NCBI RefSeq assembly: GCF_007625155.1
Contig: NZ_VMNK01000015.1
Coordinates: 124,001 to 188,000, forward strand
DNA from: Denitromonas halophila
Lineage (GTDB): Bacteria > Pseudomonadota > Gammaproteobacteria > Burkholderiales > Rhodocyclaceae
Reading direction: 5' to 3'
Length of the DNA stretch: 64,000 bases
Shown here piece after piece: positions 17,980-28,513 of this stretch (position 1 is the stretch's first letter; each line of letters begins with the position of its first letter). The position numbers and the translations under genes are program-made. The notes below the pieces were generated by a model. It had not been told where the DNA came from, made no database searches, and saw nothing but the letters and a program-made list of their open reading frames with translations.

Positions 17980-19293
17980 ATGAAACCGATCAATGTTGGC
18001 CTGCTGGGCATCGGCACTGTTGGCGGCGGCACCTGGACCGTCCTTACCCGTAACGCTGAGGAGATTACCCGCCGTGCGGGGCGTCCCATCAGTATTACTA
18101 CCGTGGCGGACCGCAACATCGAGCGTGCCCAGGCGATGACGCAGGGCAAGGCCAAGGTCGTGGACGACGCCTTCGCGGTGGTGCGCGACCCCGAGATCGA
18201 TATCATCGTCGAGCTGATCGGCGGCTGTACCGTCGCCAAGGATCTGGTGCTCGCAGCCATCGAAAACGGCAAGCATGTGGTGACCGCCAACAAGGCGCTG
18301 ATTGCGACCCACGGCAACGAGATTTTTGCCGCCGCCCAGAAAAAGGGCGTGATGGTGGCGTTTGAGGCTGCGGTGGCGGGTGGCATCCCCATCATCAAGG
18401 CGCTGCGCGAAGGCCTTACCGCCAACCGTATTCAGTGGCTGGCCGGCATTATCAACGGCACGACCAATTTCATCCTGTCCGAGATGCGTGACAAGGGCTT
18501 GCCCTTCGACGCCGTCCTCAAGGAAGCGCAGGCGCTCGGCTATGCCGAGGCCGACCCGACCTTCGATATCGAGGGCAATGACGCCGCGCACAAGGCCACC
18601 ATCATGGCCTCGATCGCGTTCGGTATCCCGATGCAGTACGAGCGTGCGCATATCGAGGGCATCACCAAGCTGCAGGCGACCGATATCGCTTACGCCGAGC
18701 AACTGGGGTACCGCATCAAGCTGCTGGGCATTGCGCGCATGCGTGAAGACGGCGTCGAGCTGCGTGTGCATCCGACGCTGATCCCGGCGCGCTGCCTGCT
18801 GGCCAATGTCGAAGGGGCGATGAACGCCGTGCTGGTGCAGTGCGATGCCGTCGGCCCCACGCTGTATTACGGCAAAGGCGCCGGCGACGAGCCGACCGCC
18901 AGCGCGGTGATCGCCGACCTGGTCGATGTCACCCGCATGCACACGGCCGACCCCGAGCACCGCGTACCGCACCTGGCCTTCCAGCCCGATCAGCTGGTCG
19001 ACCTCAAGGTGCTGCCGGTGTCCGAGAGTCGCGGTGGCTACTACATGCGCATGCGTGTTGACGACAAGCCCGGCGTGCTGGCCGATATCACTCGCATTCT
19101 GGCGGACAACAACATTTCGATCGACGCGCTGATCCAGAAGGAACCGCGCGAGGGTGAATCGCAGGCTGACATCATTCTGCTCACCCACGAGACGGTCGAG
19201 AAGTTCGCCGACGCGGCGATTGCCAAGATCGAAGCCTTGCCGGTGGTGTCTGCGCCGATCACCCGTTTGCGCATCGAACAGCTCGATCGTTAA
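17980..19293 (+). CDS. hom: Homoserine dehydrogenase
   Basis: 437 residues. An N-terminal NAD(P)-binding fold (VGLLGIGTVGGGTW) is followed by the catalytic domain with AGGIPIIKALREGL, NGTTNFILSEM and EADPTFDIEGNDAAHK. A C-terminal ACT domain (about 350-435, YYMRMRVDDKPGVLADITRILADNNISI) is expected to bind threonine for feedback control. It reduces aspartate semialdehyde to homoserine. Monofunctional (no aspartokinase domain). thrC follows 51 bp downstream, so this is a threonine-pathway operon. Confidence 0.95.
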   Translation: MKPINVGLLGIGTVGGGTWTVLTRNAEEITRRAGRPISITTVADRNIERAQAMTQGKAKVVDDAFAVVRDPEIDIIVELIGGCTVAKDLVLAAIENGKHVVTANKALIATHGNEIFAAAQKKGVMVAFEAAVAGGIPIIKALREGLTANRIQWLAGIINGTTNFILSEMRDKGLPFDAVLKEAQALGYAEADPTFDIEGNDAAHKATIMASIAFGIPMQYERAHIEGITKLQATDIAYAEQLGYRIKLLGIARMREDGVELRVHPTLIPARCLLANVEGAMNAVLVQCDAVGPTLYYGKGAGDEPTASAVIADLVDVTRMHTADPEHRVPHLAFQPDQLVDLKVLPVSESRGGYYMRMRVDDKPGVLADITRILADNNISIDALIQKEPREGESQADIILLTHETVEKFADAAIAKIEALPVVSAPITRLRIEQLDR

Positions 19294-19304
19294 CTCCTCC
19301 CCCT

Positions 19305-19330
19305 GGCGGGCGGCCTCTGTGTCGCCCGCC
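19305..19330 (+). other. Intercistronic hairpin between hom and thrC
   Basis: An 8-bp stem (GGCGGGCG / CGCCCGCC) with a 10-nt loop lies in the 51-bp spacer. It has no U-tract, so it is more likely an RNA processing or stability element than a full terminator. Confidence 0.4.
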
Positions 19331-19344
19331 TTCTGGTGAAGCTC

Positions 19345-20802
19345 ATGCGTTATCTCTCTACCCGCGGGCGCGCGCCCGATCAACAGTTCTGCGACATCCT
19401 GCTCGGCGGCCTGGCGCCTGACGGCGGCCTGTATCTGCCGGAGACCTATCCCAAGGTCAGCGCGGCGGATCTGGCGGCTTGGCGCACGCTGTCCTACGCC
19501 GACCTGGCGTTTGAAATCCTGTCGCGCTTCATTGACGACATTCCCGCAGCCGATCTGCGCGCGATCTGCCAAAAAACCTACACGCCGGCCGTGTACTGCA
19601 ACACCCGCGCGGGCAGCGATGCAACGGCAATTACGCCGGTGACCTGGCTGGAGGCCGGCAACGGCCCCAATCACCAGGGCGGGCTGGCGCTGCTGGAGCT
19701 GTCCAACGGGCCGACGCTGGCCTTCAAGGACATGGCCATGCAGTTGCTCGGCAACTTGTTCGAGTACGTGCTCGACAAGCGCGGCGAGCAGACCAATATC
19801 CTTGGTGCCACCTCGGGCGACACCGGCTCGGCCGCCGAATACGCCATGCGCGGCAAGCACGGCGTGCGCGTGTTCATGCTCTCGCCGCACGGGCGCATGA
19901 GCGCCTTTCAGCGCGCGCAGATGTATTCGCTGCAAGACGACAACATCTTCAATATCGCCGTCAAAGGCATGTTCGACGACGCGCAGGACATCGTCAAAGC
20001 CGTCTCCAATGACCACGCCTTCAAGGCCAAATACAAGATCGGCGCGGTCAATTCGATTAACTGGGGTCGGGTTGTCGCGCAGATCGTGTATTACTTTGCC
20101 GGCTATTTTGGCGCCACGGCCAGCAACGAGCAGCAGGTCGACATGGCCGTGCCCTCGGGCAACTTCGGCAATATCTGCGCCGGCCATATCGCCCGCATGA
20201 TGGGTCTGCCGATCCGGCAACTGATTTGCGCCACCAACGAAAACGATGTGCTCGACGAGTTCTTCCGCACCGGCGTGTATCGCCCGCGCAGCTCGGCCGA
20301 AACGCATGTCACCTCCAGCCCGTCGATGGACATCTCCAAGGCCTCCAACTTCGAGCGCTTCGTGTTCGACCTGGTCGGGCGCGACCCCGCCGTGGTGTGT
20401 CAGCTGTGGCAACAGGTCGAGTCGGGTGGCAGCTTCGATCTGAACGACACGCCGTATCGTGACGCGCTGGCCGGCTTCGGCTTTGTCTCCGGTAGCAGTT
20501 CGCATGCCGACCGCCTCGGTACCATTCGCGCCACCAAGAAAGCCTATGGCATCGTGGTCGACACCCACACCGCCGATGGCCTGAAGGTGGCCGCGGCGCA
20601 TCGCGATGCCGCGGTGCCGGTGCTGGTGCTCGAGACCGCGCAGGCGGTCAAATTTGAAGAGACCATCCGCGAGGCGCTGAACGAAGAGCCGCCGCGCCCC
20701 GAGGGCTTTGCCCATCTTGAAAGCCTGCCGCAGCGCTGCGAGGTGATGGCGGTTGATGTTGACGTCATCAAGGATTTCATTCGCGCGCATGTGGTCGATT
20801 GA
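19345..20802 (+). CDS. thrC: Threonine synthase
   Basis: 485 residues, the long proteobacterial/fungal-type threonine synthase that converts O-phosphohomoserine to threonine. It starts MRYLSTRG, the typical family N-terminus, at the ATG at 19345 (an in-frame GTG at 19336 is less likely). The PLP lysine lies in LAFKDMAMQ, with GATSGDTGSAAEYAMRGK and VAVPSGNFGN-type (MAVPSGNFGN) phosphate-binding loops. Second gene of the hom-thrC operon; the methyltransferase gene begins at its stop codon. Confidence 0.95.
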   Translation: MRYLSTRGRAPDQQFCDILLGGLAPDGGLYLPETYPKVSAADLAAWRTLSYADLAFEILSRFIDDIPAADLRAICQKTYTPAVYCNTRAGSDATAITPVTWLEAGNGPNHQGGLALLELSNGPTLAFKDMAMQLLGNLFEYVLDKRGEQTNILGATSGDTGSAAEYAMRGKHGVRVFMLSPHGRMSAFQRAQMYSLQDDNIFNIAVKGMFDDAQDIVKAVSNDHAFKAKYKIGAVNSINWGRVVAQIVYYFAGYFGATASNEQQVDMAVPSGNFGNICAGHIARMMGLPIRQLICATNENDVLDEFFRTGVYRPRSSAETHVTSSPSMDISKASNFERFVFDLVGRDPAVVCQLWQQVESGGSFDLNDTPYRDALAGFGFVSGSSSHADRLGTIRATKKAYGIVVDTHTADGLKVAAAHRDAAVPVLVLETAQAVKFEETIREALNEEPPRPEGFAHLESLPQRCEVMAVDVDVIKDFIRAHVVD

Positions 20803-20804
20803 CC

Positions 20805-21434
20805 GTGGCTGAGCAACACCCCAAGGCGTTCTGGGACGCCCGCTTCGCCAGCGCGGGCGAGTCTTTCGTGTTCGGGCGTGAGCCCAACGATTTTCTCGTC
20901 CGTGAGTCGGGGCGACTGTTTCCGGACAGTGCGGTGCTGTCGGTCGCGGACGGCGAAGGGCGCAACAGCGTATTTTTGGCCAAGGCCAGCCACCGCGTCG
21001 ATGCGCTGGAGTTTGCGCCGGCCGCGGTGGCCAAGAGCCGGCAGCTGGCGCAAGAGCAGCAGGTGGCGGTCAATCTGATCGAGGCGGACGTGTTTGAATG
21101 GGCCTGGCCGGCGGATACCTACGACGCCGTGGTCGCGATCTTCATCCAGTTTTCAGCGCCGGCCGAGCGTCAGATTTTGTTCGACAAAATGATGGCGGCG
21201 CTCAAGCCCGGCGGCCTGTTGCTGTTGCAGGGCTATACGCCGAAACAGCTTGAATACGGCACCGGCGGGCCGTCTGCGGTCGAAAATCTCTACACCGAAT
21301 CGGTGCTGCTCAATGCCTTCAAGGGGCACGATATTCTGCTGCTCCGGACGCACGAGTCGGTCATCGACGAAGGCGAGGGGCATCGTGGCATGTCGGCACT
21401 GGTCGATGTCGTGGTGCAACGCGCTGCGACCTGA
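20805..21434 (+). CDS. Class I SAM-dependent methyltransferase
   Basis: 209 residues. Motif I reads VLSVADGEGRNSVFLA, followed by an acidic strand DALEFAP, motif IV DTYDAVVAIF and a post-motif segment PGGLLLLQGYTPKQ. This pattern is shared with TehB/thiopurine-type methyltransferases; the substrate is unknown. Start is uncertain: GTG at 20805, or TTG at 20799 overlapping the thrC stop. No good ribosome-binding site is seen, consistent with translational coupling to thrC. Ends just before a strong bidirectional terminator. Confidence 0.75.
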   Translation: MAEQHPKAFWDARFASAGESFVFGREPNDFLVRESGRLFPDSAVLSVADGEGRNSVFLAKASHRVDALEFAPAAVAKSRQLAQEQQVAVNLIEADVFEWAWPADTYDAVVAIFIQFSAPAERQILFDKMMAALKPGGLLLLQGYTPKQLEYGTGGPSAVENLYTESVLLNAFKGHDILLLRTHESVIDEGEGHRGMSALVDVVVQRAAT

Positions 21435-21450
21435 ATTGTTTCGATGGCTC

Positions 21451-21486
21451 CATGACAAAGGGCACCCGCGGGTGCCCTTTGTCATG
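21451..21486. terminator. Perfect 36-bp palindromic bidirectional terminator
   Basis: CATGACAAAGGGCACCCG is followed immediately by its exact reverse complement (18-bp arms, no spacer). It lies between two convergent genes, 17 bp after the methyltransferase stop and 14 bp from the stop of the small leftward membrane-protein gene. Both arms end in AAAG/CTTT, giving short U-runs in either direction. Confidence 0.8.
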
Positions 21487-21500
21487 CTGCGGTCCAGTTG

Positions 21501-21638
21501 CTACAGATACATCACCGCGGGAAAGACCGTGATGGCTACGACGTACAGCAACCACTCCAGATTCCTGCGGGCGAGAAAGCCGGTGAAATGCAGTACCAGG
21601 ACGGTAATCGCAAAGATGTAGTAGAGCGCAAACAGCAT
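21501..21638 (-). CDS. Small membrane protein (45 residues)
   Basis: A 46-codon reading frame from ATG at 21638 with GGAGA about 8 nt upstream. The product is hydrophobic: one helix from residue 2 to about 20 (FALYYIFAITVLVLHFTGF), a short basic turn LARRN, and a second helix (WLLYVVAITVFPAVMYL). This fits a two-helix inner-membrane hairpin. It ends just before the palindromic terminator and starts 31 bp after the nadC stop, so it is probably the last gene of a nadC transcript. Family not recognised. Confidence 0.6.
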   Translation of the reverse strand: MLFALYYIFAITVLVLHFTGFLARRNLEWLLYVVAITVFPAVMYL

Positions 21639-21669
21639 GCAGGGTCTCCAGGTCGGCCGGGCAGGCAGC

Positions 21670-22518
21670 TTAATCTTCGATGTGGCGCAGCGACAGATCG
21701 ATGGCGCGCACGTCTTTGGTGAGGCCGCCGATGGAGATGCGATCGACGCCGGTTTCAGCGATGGCGCGCACCCGATCGAGGCTGACGCCGCCCGAGGCTT
21801 CGAGTTCGGCCTTGCCGTCGGTGAGCCGGACCGCTTCGGCCATCTGATCGAGGGTCATGTTGTCGAGCAGGATCATGCGCGCGCCGGCATCGAGCGCCGC
21901 GCCAAGCTGTTCCAGGGTTTCGACTTCGATCTCGATGAATACATTGGACGGCGCGATGCGCTGGGCTTCGGCCAGTACCTCGGCCACACCGCCGGCGGCG
22001 ATGATGTGGTTTTCCTTGATCAGGATGCCGTCGTAGAGGCCTATGCGGTGATTGGTGCCGCCGCCGATACCCACCGCGTATTTTTGCGCCAGTCGCAGGC
22101 CGGGCAGGGTCTTGCGGGTATCGACAATCTTGGCGCGGGTGCCGGCCACGGTCTCGACATAGCGACGGGTGAGTGTCGCGGTGCCCGAGAGCAGTTGCAG
22201 AAAGTTGAGCGCAGCGCGTTCAGCGGTCAGCAGGGCGCGGGCGCCGGCGACTACGTCGCACAGCGTCTGGCCGGCCTCAACGCGGTCGCCATCCTTGGCG
22301 TGCCACAAAATGGTGGCGGTCGGGTCGAGGGTCTCGAAGGCGGCGTTGAACCAGTCGGAGCCGCACAGCACCGCGTCTTCGCGGGTGATGACCCGTCCGC
22401 GTGCTTCGGAGGCGTTTGGAATCAGTCGTGCGGTCAGGTCGCCGGTGCCGATGTCTTCGGCCAGGGCGGCGGCCACGCTACGCTGGATTTCTACCCGGAG
22501 TTGCTCGATCGATTCCAT
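21670..22518 (-). CDS. nadC: Nicotinate-nucleotide pyrophosphorylase (carboxylating)
   Basis: 282 residues, the full length for quinolinate phosphoribosyltransferase, which converts quinolinate and PRPP to nicotinate mononucleotide in de novo NAD synthesis. Diagnostic segments: N-terminal AALAEDIGTGDLTARL, TERAALNFLQLLSGTATLTRRYV, DTRKTLPGLRLAQKYAV, GGGTNHRIGLYDGILIKENHI, and the PRPP-binding region ASGGVSLDRVRAIAETGVDRISIGGLTK. A small membrane-protein gene follows. Confidence 0.95.
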   Translation of the reverse strand: MESIEQLRVEIQRSVAAALAEDIGTGDLTARLIPNASEARGRVITREDAVLCGSDWFNAAFETLDPTATILWHAKDGDRVEAGQTLCDVVAGARALLTAERAALNFLQLLSGTATLTRRYVETVAGTRAKIVDTRKTLPGLRLAQKYAVGIGGGTNHRIGLYDGILIKENHIIAAGGVAEVLAEAQRIAPSNVFIEIEVETLEQLGAALDAGARMILLDNMTLDQMAEAVRLTDGKAELEASGGVSLDRVRAIAETGVDRISIGGLTKDVRAIDLSLRHIED

Positions 22519-22643
22519 GCGGCAAATGCTCTTTGTGGTCGGGTGTGCATTCTATCACTGCAAAACCCTGTGATAGGGCGCCTAAGCGCATTGCGCAGGC
22601 ACCGTTTACACTCTTTGAAACAAGCGGCGGAATCGGAGACGGT

Positions 22644-24164
22644 ATGGAGCGCGTGACCACGGTATTCTCGGTCAGTCTGGGCGTGATTGTGGTTGTCGTC
22701 CTGATGGCCGGCCTGGTGTTCTGGTATCTGCGCGATATCACCCAGAAGAAGCACGCCATCCTGCGCAACTATCCGATTGTGGGCCATCTGCGGTATTTCT
22801 TCGAGCAGATGGGTGAGTATTTTCGCCAGTACTTCTTTCTTGGCGATCGCGAGGAGATGCCCTTCAATCGCGCCACGCGTGGCTGGGTCTATCGGCTGGC
22901 CAAGGACGAAGGCGGCACCATCGGTTTTGGCTCGACCTATAACCTGCGCGAGCGCGGCGCGATCATTTTCGTCAATTCGCCGTTTCCGGTGCTCAAGGAG
23001 GACCAGCTGCCCACGCCCACGCTGACGATTGGCGAGGGGTATTGCACGACTCCGTTTGTGGCCGGATCGGTGGTGAACATCAGCGGCATGAGTTTCGGGG
23101 CTATTTCGCGCCCGGCCGTTCAGGCGCTGTTGCGAGGCGCCAAGCTGGCCGGGTGCTGGCTGAACACCGGTGAGGGCGGCGTGAGCCCCTATCACCTCGA
23201 AGGCGGTTGCGATCTGATCGTACAGCTTGGCACGGCCAAGTACGGCGTGCGCGACGAAGCAGGGCAGCTGTCGGAGGCGCGTTTGCGCGAGCTGGCCGCC
23301 ATCGCGTCAGTGCGCGCCTTCGAGCTCAAACTCTCGCAGGGTGCCAAGCCGGGCAAGGGCGGTTTGTTGCCCGCGGAAAAAGTGACCGAGGAGATCGCGC
23401 GGATCCGGGGAATCACCGCCGGAAAAGCGTCGATCAGCCCGAACCGCCACCCCGAGATCAAGGATGTCCATGCCTTGCTCGACATGGTGGTGCGCATTCG
23501 ACAAGTCACCGGCAAGCCGGTGGGTATCAAGGCGGCGATCGGCGGCTGGTACTTCATGAGTGAGTTGTGCGAGGCGATCGTGCTGCGCGGCCGGGAGTTC
23601 GCGCCGGACTTCATTACCGTGGATGGCGGCGAGGGCGGCTCCGGCGCCGCGCCACAGGCGTTGGCCGACCACATGGCGCTGTCGATTGATGAGGCGCTGC
23701 CGCGGGTGGTGGATTCGCTCATCGAGTATGGCCTGCGCGACCGAGTGCGCGTGGTCGCCTCGGGCAAGCTGGTGACCTCGGCGCGCATTGCCTGGGCGCT
23801 GTCGGCGGGCGCCGATTTTGTGACCTCGGCGCGCGGGTTCATGTTTTCCATGGGCTGCATTCAGGCCATGCGTTGCCACACCAATACCTGCCCGACAGGG
23901 ATCACCACGCACGATGCCAAGCTGCAGCGGGGTCTGGTGGTCGAGGAGAAGTACGAACGCGTCGCCAATTATTGCCGCAACCTCAATCAAGAGGTCGACA
24001 TGATTGCCCATGCCTGCGGCCTGAAGCATTCGCGCGAGTTCCAGCGCGAGCATGTGCGGATTGCGCAGGGCGACGGCGGCTCGATTGCGCTCAGCATGCG
24101 CTACCCCTATCCCAAGCCGCGCTATTCCAAGTCGGTATCGGAGTTCGCCCCGCTGGAGGATTGA
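22644..24164 (+). CDS. FMN-dependent glutamate-synthase-like oxidoreductase, membrane-anchored
   Basis: 506 residues. One N-terminal membrane helix (about 6-28, VFSVSLGVIVVVVLMAGLVFW) precedes a glutamate synthase (GltB2-type) FMN barrel. Features: ISGMSFGAISRPAVQALLRGA, NTGEGGVSPYHLEGG, KPGKGGLLPAEKV, VDGGEGGSGAAPQ, and the Cys cluster GCIQAMRCHTNTCPTGITT for an Fe-S centre. Stand-alone members of this family lack the glutaminase domain; their reaction is not settled (archaeal-type glutamate synthase or another FMN oxidoreductase). Start ATG at 22644. Its end overlaps the convergent LysR gene by 43 bp. Confidence 0.8.
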   Translation: MERVTTVFSVSLGVIVVVVLMAGLVFWYLRDITQKKHAILRNYPIVGHLRYFFEQMGEYFRQYFFLGDREEMPFNRATRGWVYRLAKDEGGTIGFGSTYNLRERGAIIFVNSPFPVLKEDQLPTPTLTIGEGYCTTPFVAGSVVNISGMSFGAISRPAVQALLRGAKLAGCWLNTGEGGVSPYHLEGGCDLIVQLGTAKYGVRDEAGQLSEARLRELAAIASVRAFELKLSQGAKPGKGGLLPAEKVTEEIARIRGITAGKASISPNRHPEIKDVHALLDMVVRIRQVTGKPVGIKAAIGGWYFMSELCEAIVLRGREFAPDFITVDGGEGGSGAAPQALADHMALSIDEALPRVVDSLIEYGLRDRVRVVASGKLVTSARIAWALSAGADFVTSARGFMFSMGCIQAMRCHTNTCPTGITTHDAKLQRGLVVEEKYERVANYCRNLNQEVDMIAHACGLKHSREFQREHVRIAQGDGGSIALSMRYPYPKPRYSKSVSEFAPLED

Positions 24165-25066
24165 GCTATCGGCGCGTCCAGAAAAGCGGCGATCTCGGTC
24201 ATCAGCCAGTGACGAAAGGCGGTGAGCAGCGCGGCCTCGGTCTTGCGCTCGGGAATCATCAGGTAGTAGGCCTTGCCGCTGTCGTAGGTAGCGTCCACCG
24301 GCACCACCAGCCGGCCACTGGCCAGTTCGTCCTGAATCAAAAAGGGCGGAATGAGCGCCACACCCATGTCGTGCATGGCGGCCTGCGCGAGCATCGAGAA
24401 CAATTCCATGCGCGGGCCGTGCAGATCGCGAGCGGCGCGCACACCTTGCGTGTCGAACCACTGCCGCCAGGCGTAGGGGCGGGTGCTCTGGTGGAGGAGG
24501 GGCGCGTCGGCCAGATCCGCTGCTGCCGTCGCGCCGCCCGCGAGCAGGCGAGGGCTGCACACCGGCACCGGGTTTTCGTGCATCAGAAAGTGCGCTTGCG
24601 CGCCCGGCCAGTCGGCATCGCCAAAGTAGATGGCGGCGTCGAATTCGGTTTGGGCAAACAGGAAGGGACGGGTGCTGGTCGCCAGATTGACGCTGGCTTC
24701 CGGGTGTGCTGCCAGAAACCCGGACAGCCGCGGGAGCAGCCAGCGCGTGGCGAAGGTAGGCACCACCGCCAGTTCGATGCTGCGCCCGCCGGCGTGGTGG
24801 CCCATGACCGACAAGGTATCGCGCTCAACCGCATCGAGCCGGCTGGCCACCTGGCGGCTGTAGCTCAGCCCGGCGTCGGTGAGTTTGACGCCGCGACGGG
24901 CGCGTTTGAACAAGGCGACGCCGACAAATTCTTCGAGGCTGGCAATCTGCCGGCAGATGGCGCCCTGTGTGAATGAGAGTTCTTCCGCTGCACGGGTGAA
25001 GCTTTCGTGGCGGGCGGCGGCTTCGAAGGCGACAAGCGCGCCGGTGCTGGGAATTTTGCGTCTCAT
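24122..25066 (-). CDS. LysR-family transcriptional regulator (GcvA/GcdR-like)
   Basis: 314 residues. An N-terminal winged HTH (about 5-65, ALVAFEAAARHESFTRAAEELSFTQGAICRQIASLEE) is followed by a LysR substrate-binding domain (about 92-300). It is transcribed away from the glutaryl-CoA dehydrogenase gene with 152 bp between starts, the usual arrangement for a regulator of that operon. Start MRRKIPS at 25066 matches GcvA-type N-termini; an in-frame ATG at 25108 is possible. Regulatory role in glutarate/lysine catabolism is inferred from position. Confidence 0.85.
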   Translation of the reverse strand: MRRKIPSTGALVAFEAAARHESFTRAAEELSFTQGAICRQIASLEEFVGVALFKRARRGVKLTDAGLSYSRQVASRLDAVERDTLSVMGHHAGGRSIELAVVPTFATRWLLPRLSGFLAAHPEASVNLATSTRPFLFAQTEFDAAIYFGDADWPGAQAHFLMHENPVPVCSPRLLAGGATAAADLADAPLLHQSTRPYAWRQWFDTQGVRAARDLHGPRMELFSMLAQAAMHDMGVALIPPFLIQDELASGRLVVPVDATYDSGKAYYLMIPERKTEAALLTAFRHWLMTEIAAFLDAPIAQSSSGANSDTDLE

Positions 25067-25218
25067 GGGCTTTTTGTTTTGATCGTTCGGAGTGAGATTT
25101 TTGCACATAACGGTGCGAAATTCTCGGTTGTGCCCCGGCGTCGAGGCTTCTAAGATCGGAGACATAAACCGATGCGCTGCGGCGCTTGACACAACAACCC
25201 CCTGCTGGAGGAGATGCA

Positions 25219-26403
<1,185 letters not shown>

Positions 26404-26411
26404 GGCCGATC

Positions 26412-27647
26412 ATGGCTGGCGCACTGTCACACCTTCGCGTGCTGGATTTGTCCCGCATCCTGGCAGGGCCGTGGGCCAGCCAGTTGCTGGCCGACCTGGG
26501 GGCCGAGGTCATCAAGATCGAGCGCCCCGGCGTCGGCGACGACACCCGTCACTGGGGGCCGCCCTACCTCGCGGATGAGACCGGTGCGCCGACCAGCGAG
26601 GCGGCCTACTACCTGGGCGCCAACCGCAACAAGCGCTCGGTCACCATCGACATCACCACGCCCGACGGGCAGCAGCTGGTGCGCGATCTGGCGGCTAAAA
26701 GCGATGTGGTGATCGAGAACTTCAAGGTCGGCGGCCTCAAGCAGTACGGCCTCGACTACGACAGTCTGCGGGCGGTGAACCCCAAGCTGGTGGTTTGCTC
26801 GATCACCGGTTTTGGTCAGACCGGCCCTTACGCGCCTCGCGCCGGCTACGACTTCTTGATCCAGGGTATGGGTGGCCTGATGAGCCTCACCGGCCGGCCG
26901 GATGAGGTCGAAGGCGGCGGCCCGATGAAAGTCGGCGTTGCACTGACCGACATCCTGACCGGCCTGTATGCCTCCAACGCCGTGCTGGCGGCGATTGCTT
27001 ATCGCGATCGCGACGGATTCCGTGCCGGCGACGGGCAGCATATCGATCTGGCGTTGCTCGACGTGCAGGTCGCCTGCCTGGCCAATCAGGCCATGAATTA
27101 CCTCACCAGCGGCAAGGCGCCGCAGCGTCTCGGTAACGCGCATCCGAACATCGTGCCCTATCAGGACTTTCCGACCGCCGACGGCTACATGATTCTGGCC
27201 ATCGGCAACGACGCCCAGTTCGCCCGCTTCTGCGAGAGCGCTGGGCAGCCGGCCTTGGCGGCGGATACACGCTTTGCGACCAATGCTGCGCGCGTGGCGA
27301 ATCGCGATGTGCTGATTCCTAAACTCAACGCGCTCACCGTCACGCGCAGCACGACCGAATGGATCACTCGCCTGGAGACGCTGGCCGTGCCCTGCGGCCC
27401 GATCAATACCGTAGCCGATGTGTTCGACGACCCGCAGGTACAGGCGCGCGGCCTGCGCGTCGATCTGCCGCATCCGCTGGCCGGGACGGCGCCGCAGGTG
27501 GCGTGCCCGATCCGTTTGTCCGGGACGCCGGTCAGCTACCGCAATGCGCCGCCGGTGCTGGGCGCCGATACCGATGCCGTGCTGGCCGAGTTGCTTGATC
27601 TGGGCGCCGGGGCGCGGGCCGATCTGCACGCAAGAAAGATCATCTGA
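26412..27647 (+). CDS. CaiB/BaiF family CoA-transferase (probably glutarate CoA-transferase)
   Basis: 411-residue type III CoA-transferase with N-terminal LRVLDLSRILAGPWASQLLADLGAEVIKIERP, the central NFKVGGLKQYGLDY and MSLTGRPDEV regions with the catalytic Asp expected in the GVALTDILTGLYA region, and a C-terminal GTAPQVACPIRLSGTP. It lies 8 bp after gcdH. In this context it most likely activates glutarate to glutaryl-CoA using succinyl-CoA or another donor (inference; SUGCT-like). Confidence 0.85.
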   Translation: MAGALSHLRVLDLSRILAGPWASQLLADLGAEVIKIERPGVGDDTRHWGPPYLADETGAPTSEAAYYLGANRNKRSVTIDITTPDGQQLVRDLAAKSDVVIENFKVGGLKQYGLDYDSLRAVNPKLVVCSITGFGQTGPYAPRAGYDFLIQGMGGLMSLTGRPDEVEGGGPMKVGVALTDILTGLYASNAVLAAIAYRDRDGFRAGDGQHIDLALLDVQVACLANQAMNYLTSGKAPQRLGNAHPNIVPYQDFPTADGYMILAIGNDAQFARFCESAGQPALAADTRFATNAARVANRDVLIPKLNALTVTRSTTEWITRLETLAVPCGPINTVADVFDDPQVQARGLRVDLPHPLAGTAPQVACPIRLSGTPVSYRNAPPVLGADTDAVLAELLDLGAGARADLHARKII

Positions 27648-27772
27648 TCGCGCCACACCAACGGCGTCGTACGCCCATGGCGTAGGCGGCGCCTGTGCTA
27701 AACTGCGGCGCTGATTCCGGCGCCAGCTCGCAGCGGGCGGCGCCCCCACCCCGCAAGCGAGAAAACGCGATC

Positions 27773-28513
27773 GTGCGAATCCTGATCAGCAATGACGATG
27801 GCTATTTTGCGCCCGGCATCGAGGCGCTGGCGGCTGCCTTGGCGCAGGTCGGCGAAGTCACCGTGGTGGCGCCCGAGCGCGACCGCAGTGGCGCAAGCAA
27901 TTCCCTCACGCTGGACCGTCCGCTGTCACTGCGCCGCAGCGCCAATGGTTTCTACCATGTCAATGGCACGCCGACCGACTGCGTGCACCTGGCCGTCACC
28001 GGCATGCTCGATACGCTGCCCGACATGGTCGTCTCCGGTATCAATCACGGCGCCAACATGGGCGACGACACCATCTATTCCGGCACGGTTGCCGCCGCCA
28101 CCGAAGGCTATCTGCTCGGTGTGCCGTCGATGGCCGTGTCGCTGGTGAGCAAGAACCCGCAAGATTTCACCGCCGCGGCGCAGGTCGCCGCCGAACTGGC
28201 CGCGCGCTTCAAGCGCCAGCCGATGCGCCAGCCCGTACTGCTCAACGTGAACGTGCCCGAAGGCGCGCGCGGCGATCTCAAAGGGATCAAGGTCACGCGC
28301 CTGGGGCGTCGCCACAAGGCCGAGCCCGTCATCAAGAGCCTGTCGCCGCGCAACGAAACCATCTACTGGATTGGCCCCGCGGGCGAAGCGCAGGACGCTG
28401 GCGAGGGCACCGATTTCAATGCGGTCGCCGAGGGATTTGTGTCGATCACGCCCTTGCAGATCGATCTGACCCACACCGGCCAGATGCCGTCAGTGGCGGC
28501 CTGGCTGGCATGA
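27773..28513 (+). CDS. surE: 5'/3'-nucleotidase SurE
   Basis: 246-residue metal-dependent phosphatase that dephosphorylates nucleoside monophosphates. It has the metal site [14 protein letters not shown] at the N-terminus, [25 protein letters not shown] and [25 protein letters not shown]. Start GTG at 27773 gives the canonical RILISNDDG beginning. Its stop overlaps the pcm start in ATGA; surE-pcm-nlpD-rpoS is the classical stationary-phase cluster. Confidence 0.95.
   Translation: MRILISNDDGYFAPGIEALAAALAQVGEVTVVAPERDRSGASNSLTLDRPLSLRRSANGFYHVNGTPTDCVHLAVTGMLDTLPDMVVSGINHGANMGDDTIYSGTVAAATEGYLLGVPSMAVSLVSKNPQDFTAAAQVAAELAARFKRQPMRQPVLLNVNVPEGARGDLKGIKVTRLGRRHKAEPVIKSLSPRNETIYWIGPAGEAQDAGEGTDFNAVAEGFVSITPLQIDLTHTGQMPSVAAWLA

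Noticed and set aside
17917-20790. 957-codon leftward open frame opposite hom and thrC
   Set aside because: Antisense shadow of two well-conserved enzymes in GC-rich DNA; composition is low-complexity His/Arg/Gly and matches no fold.
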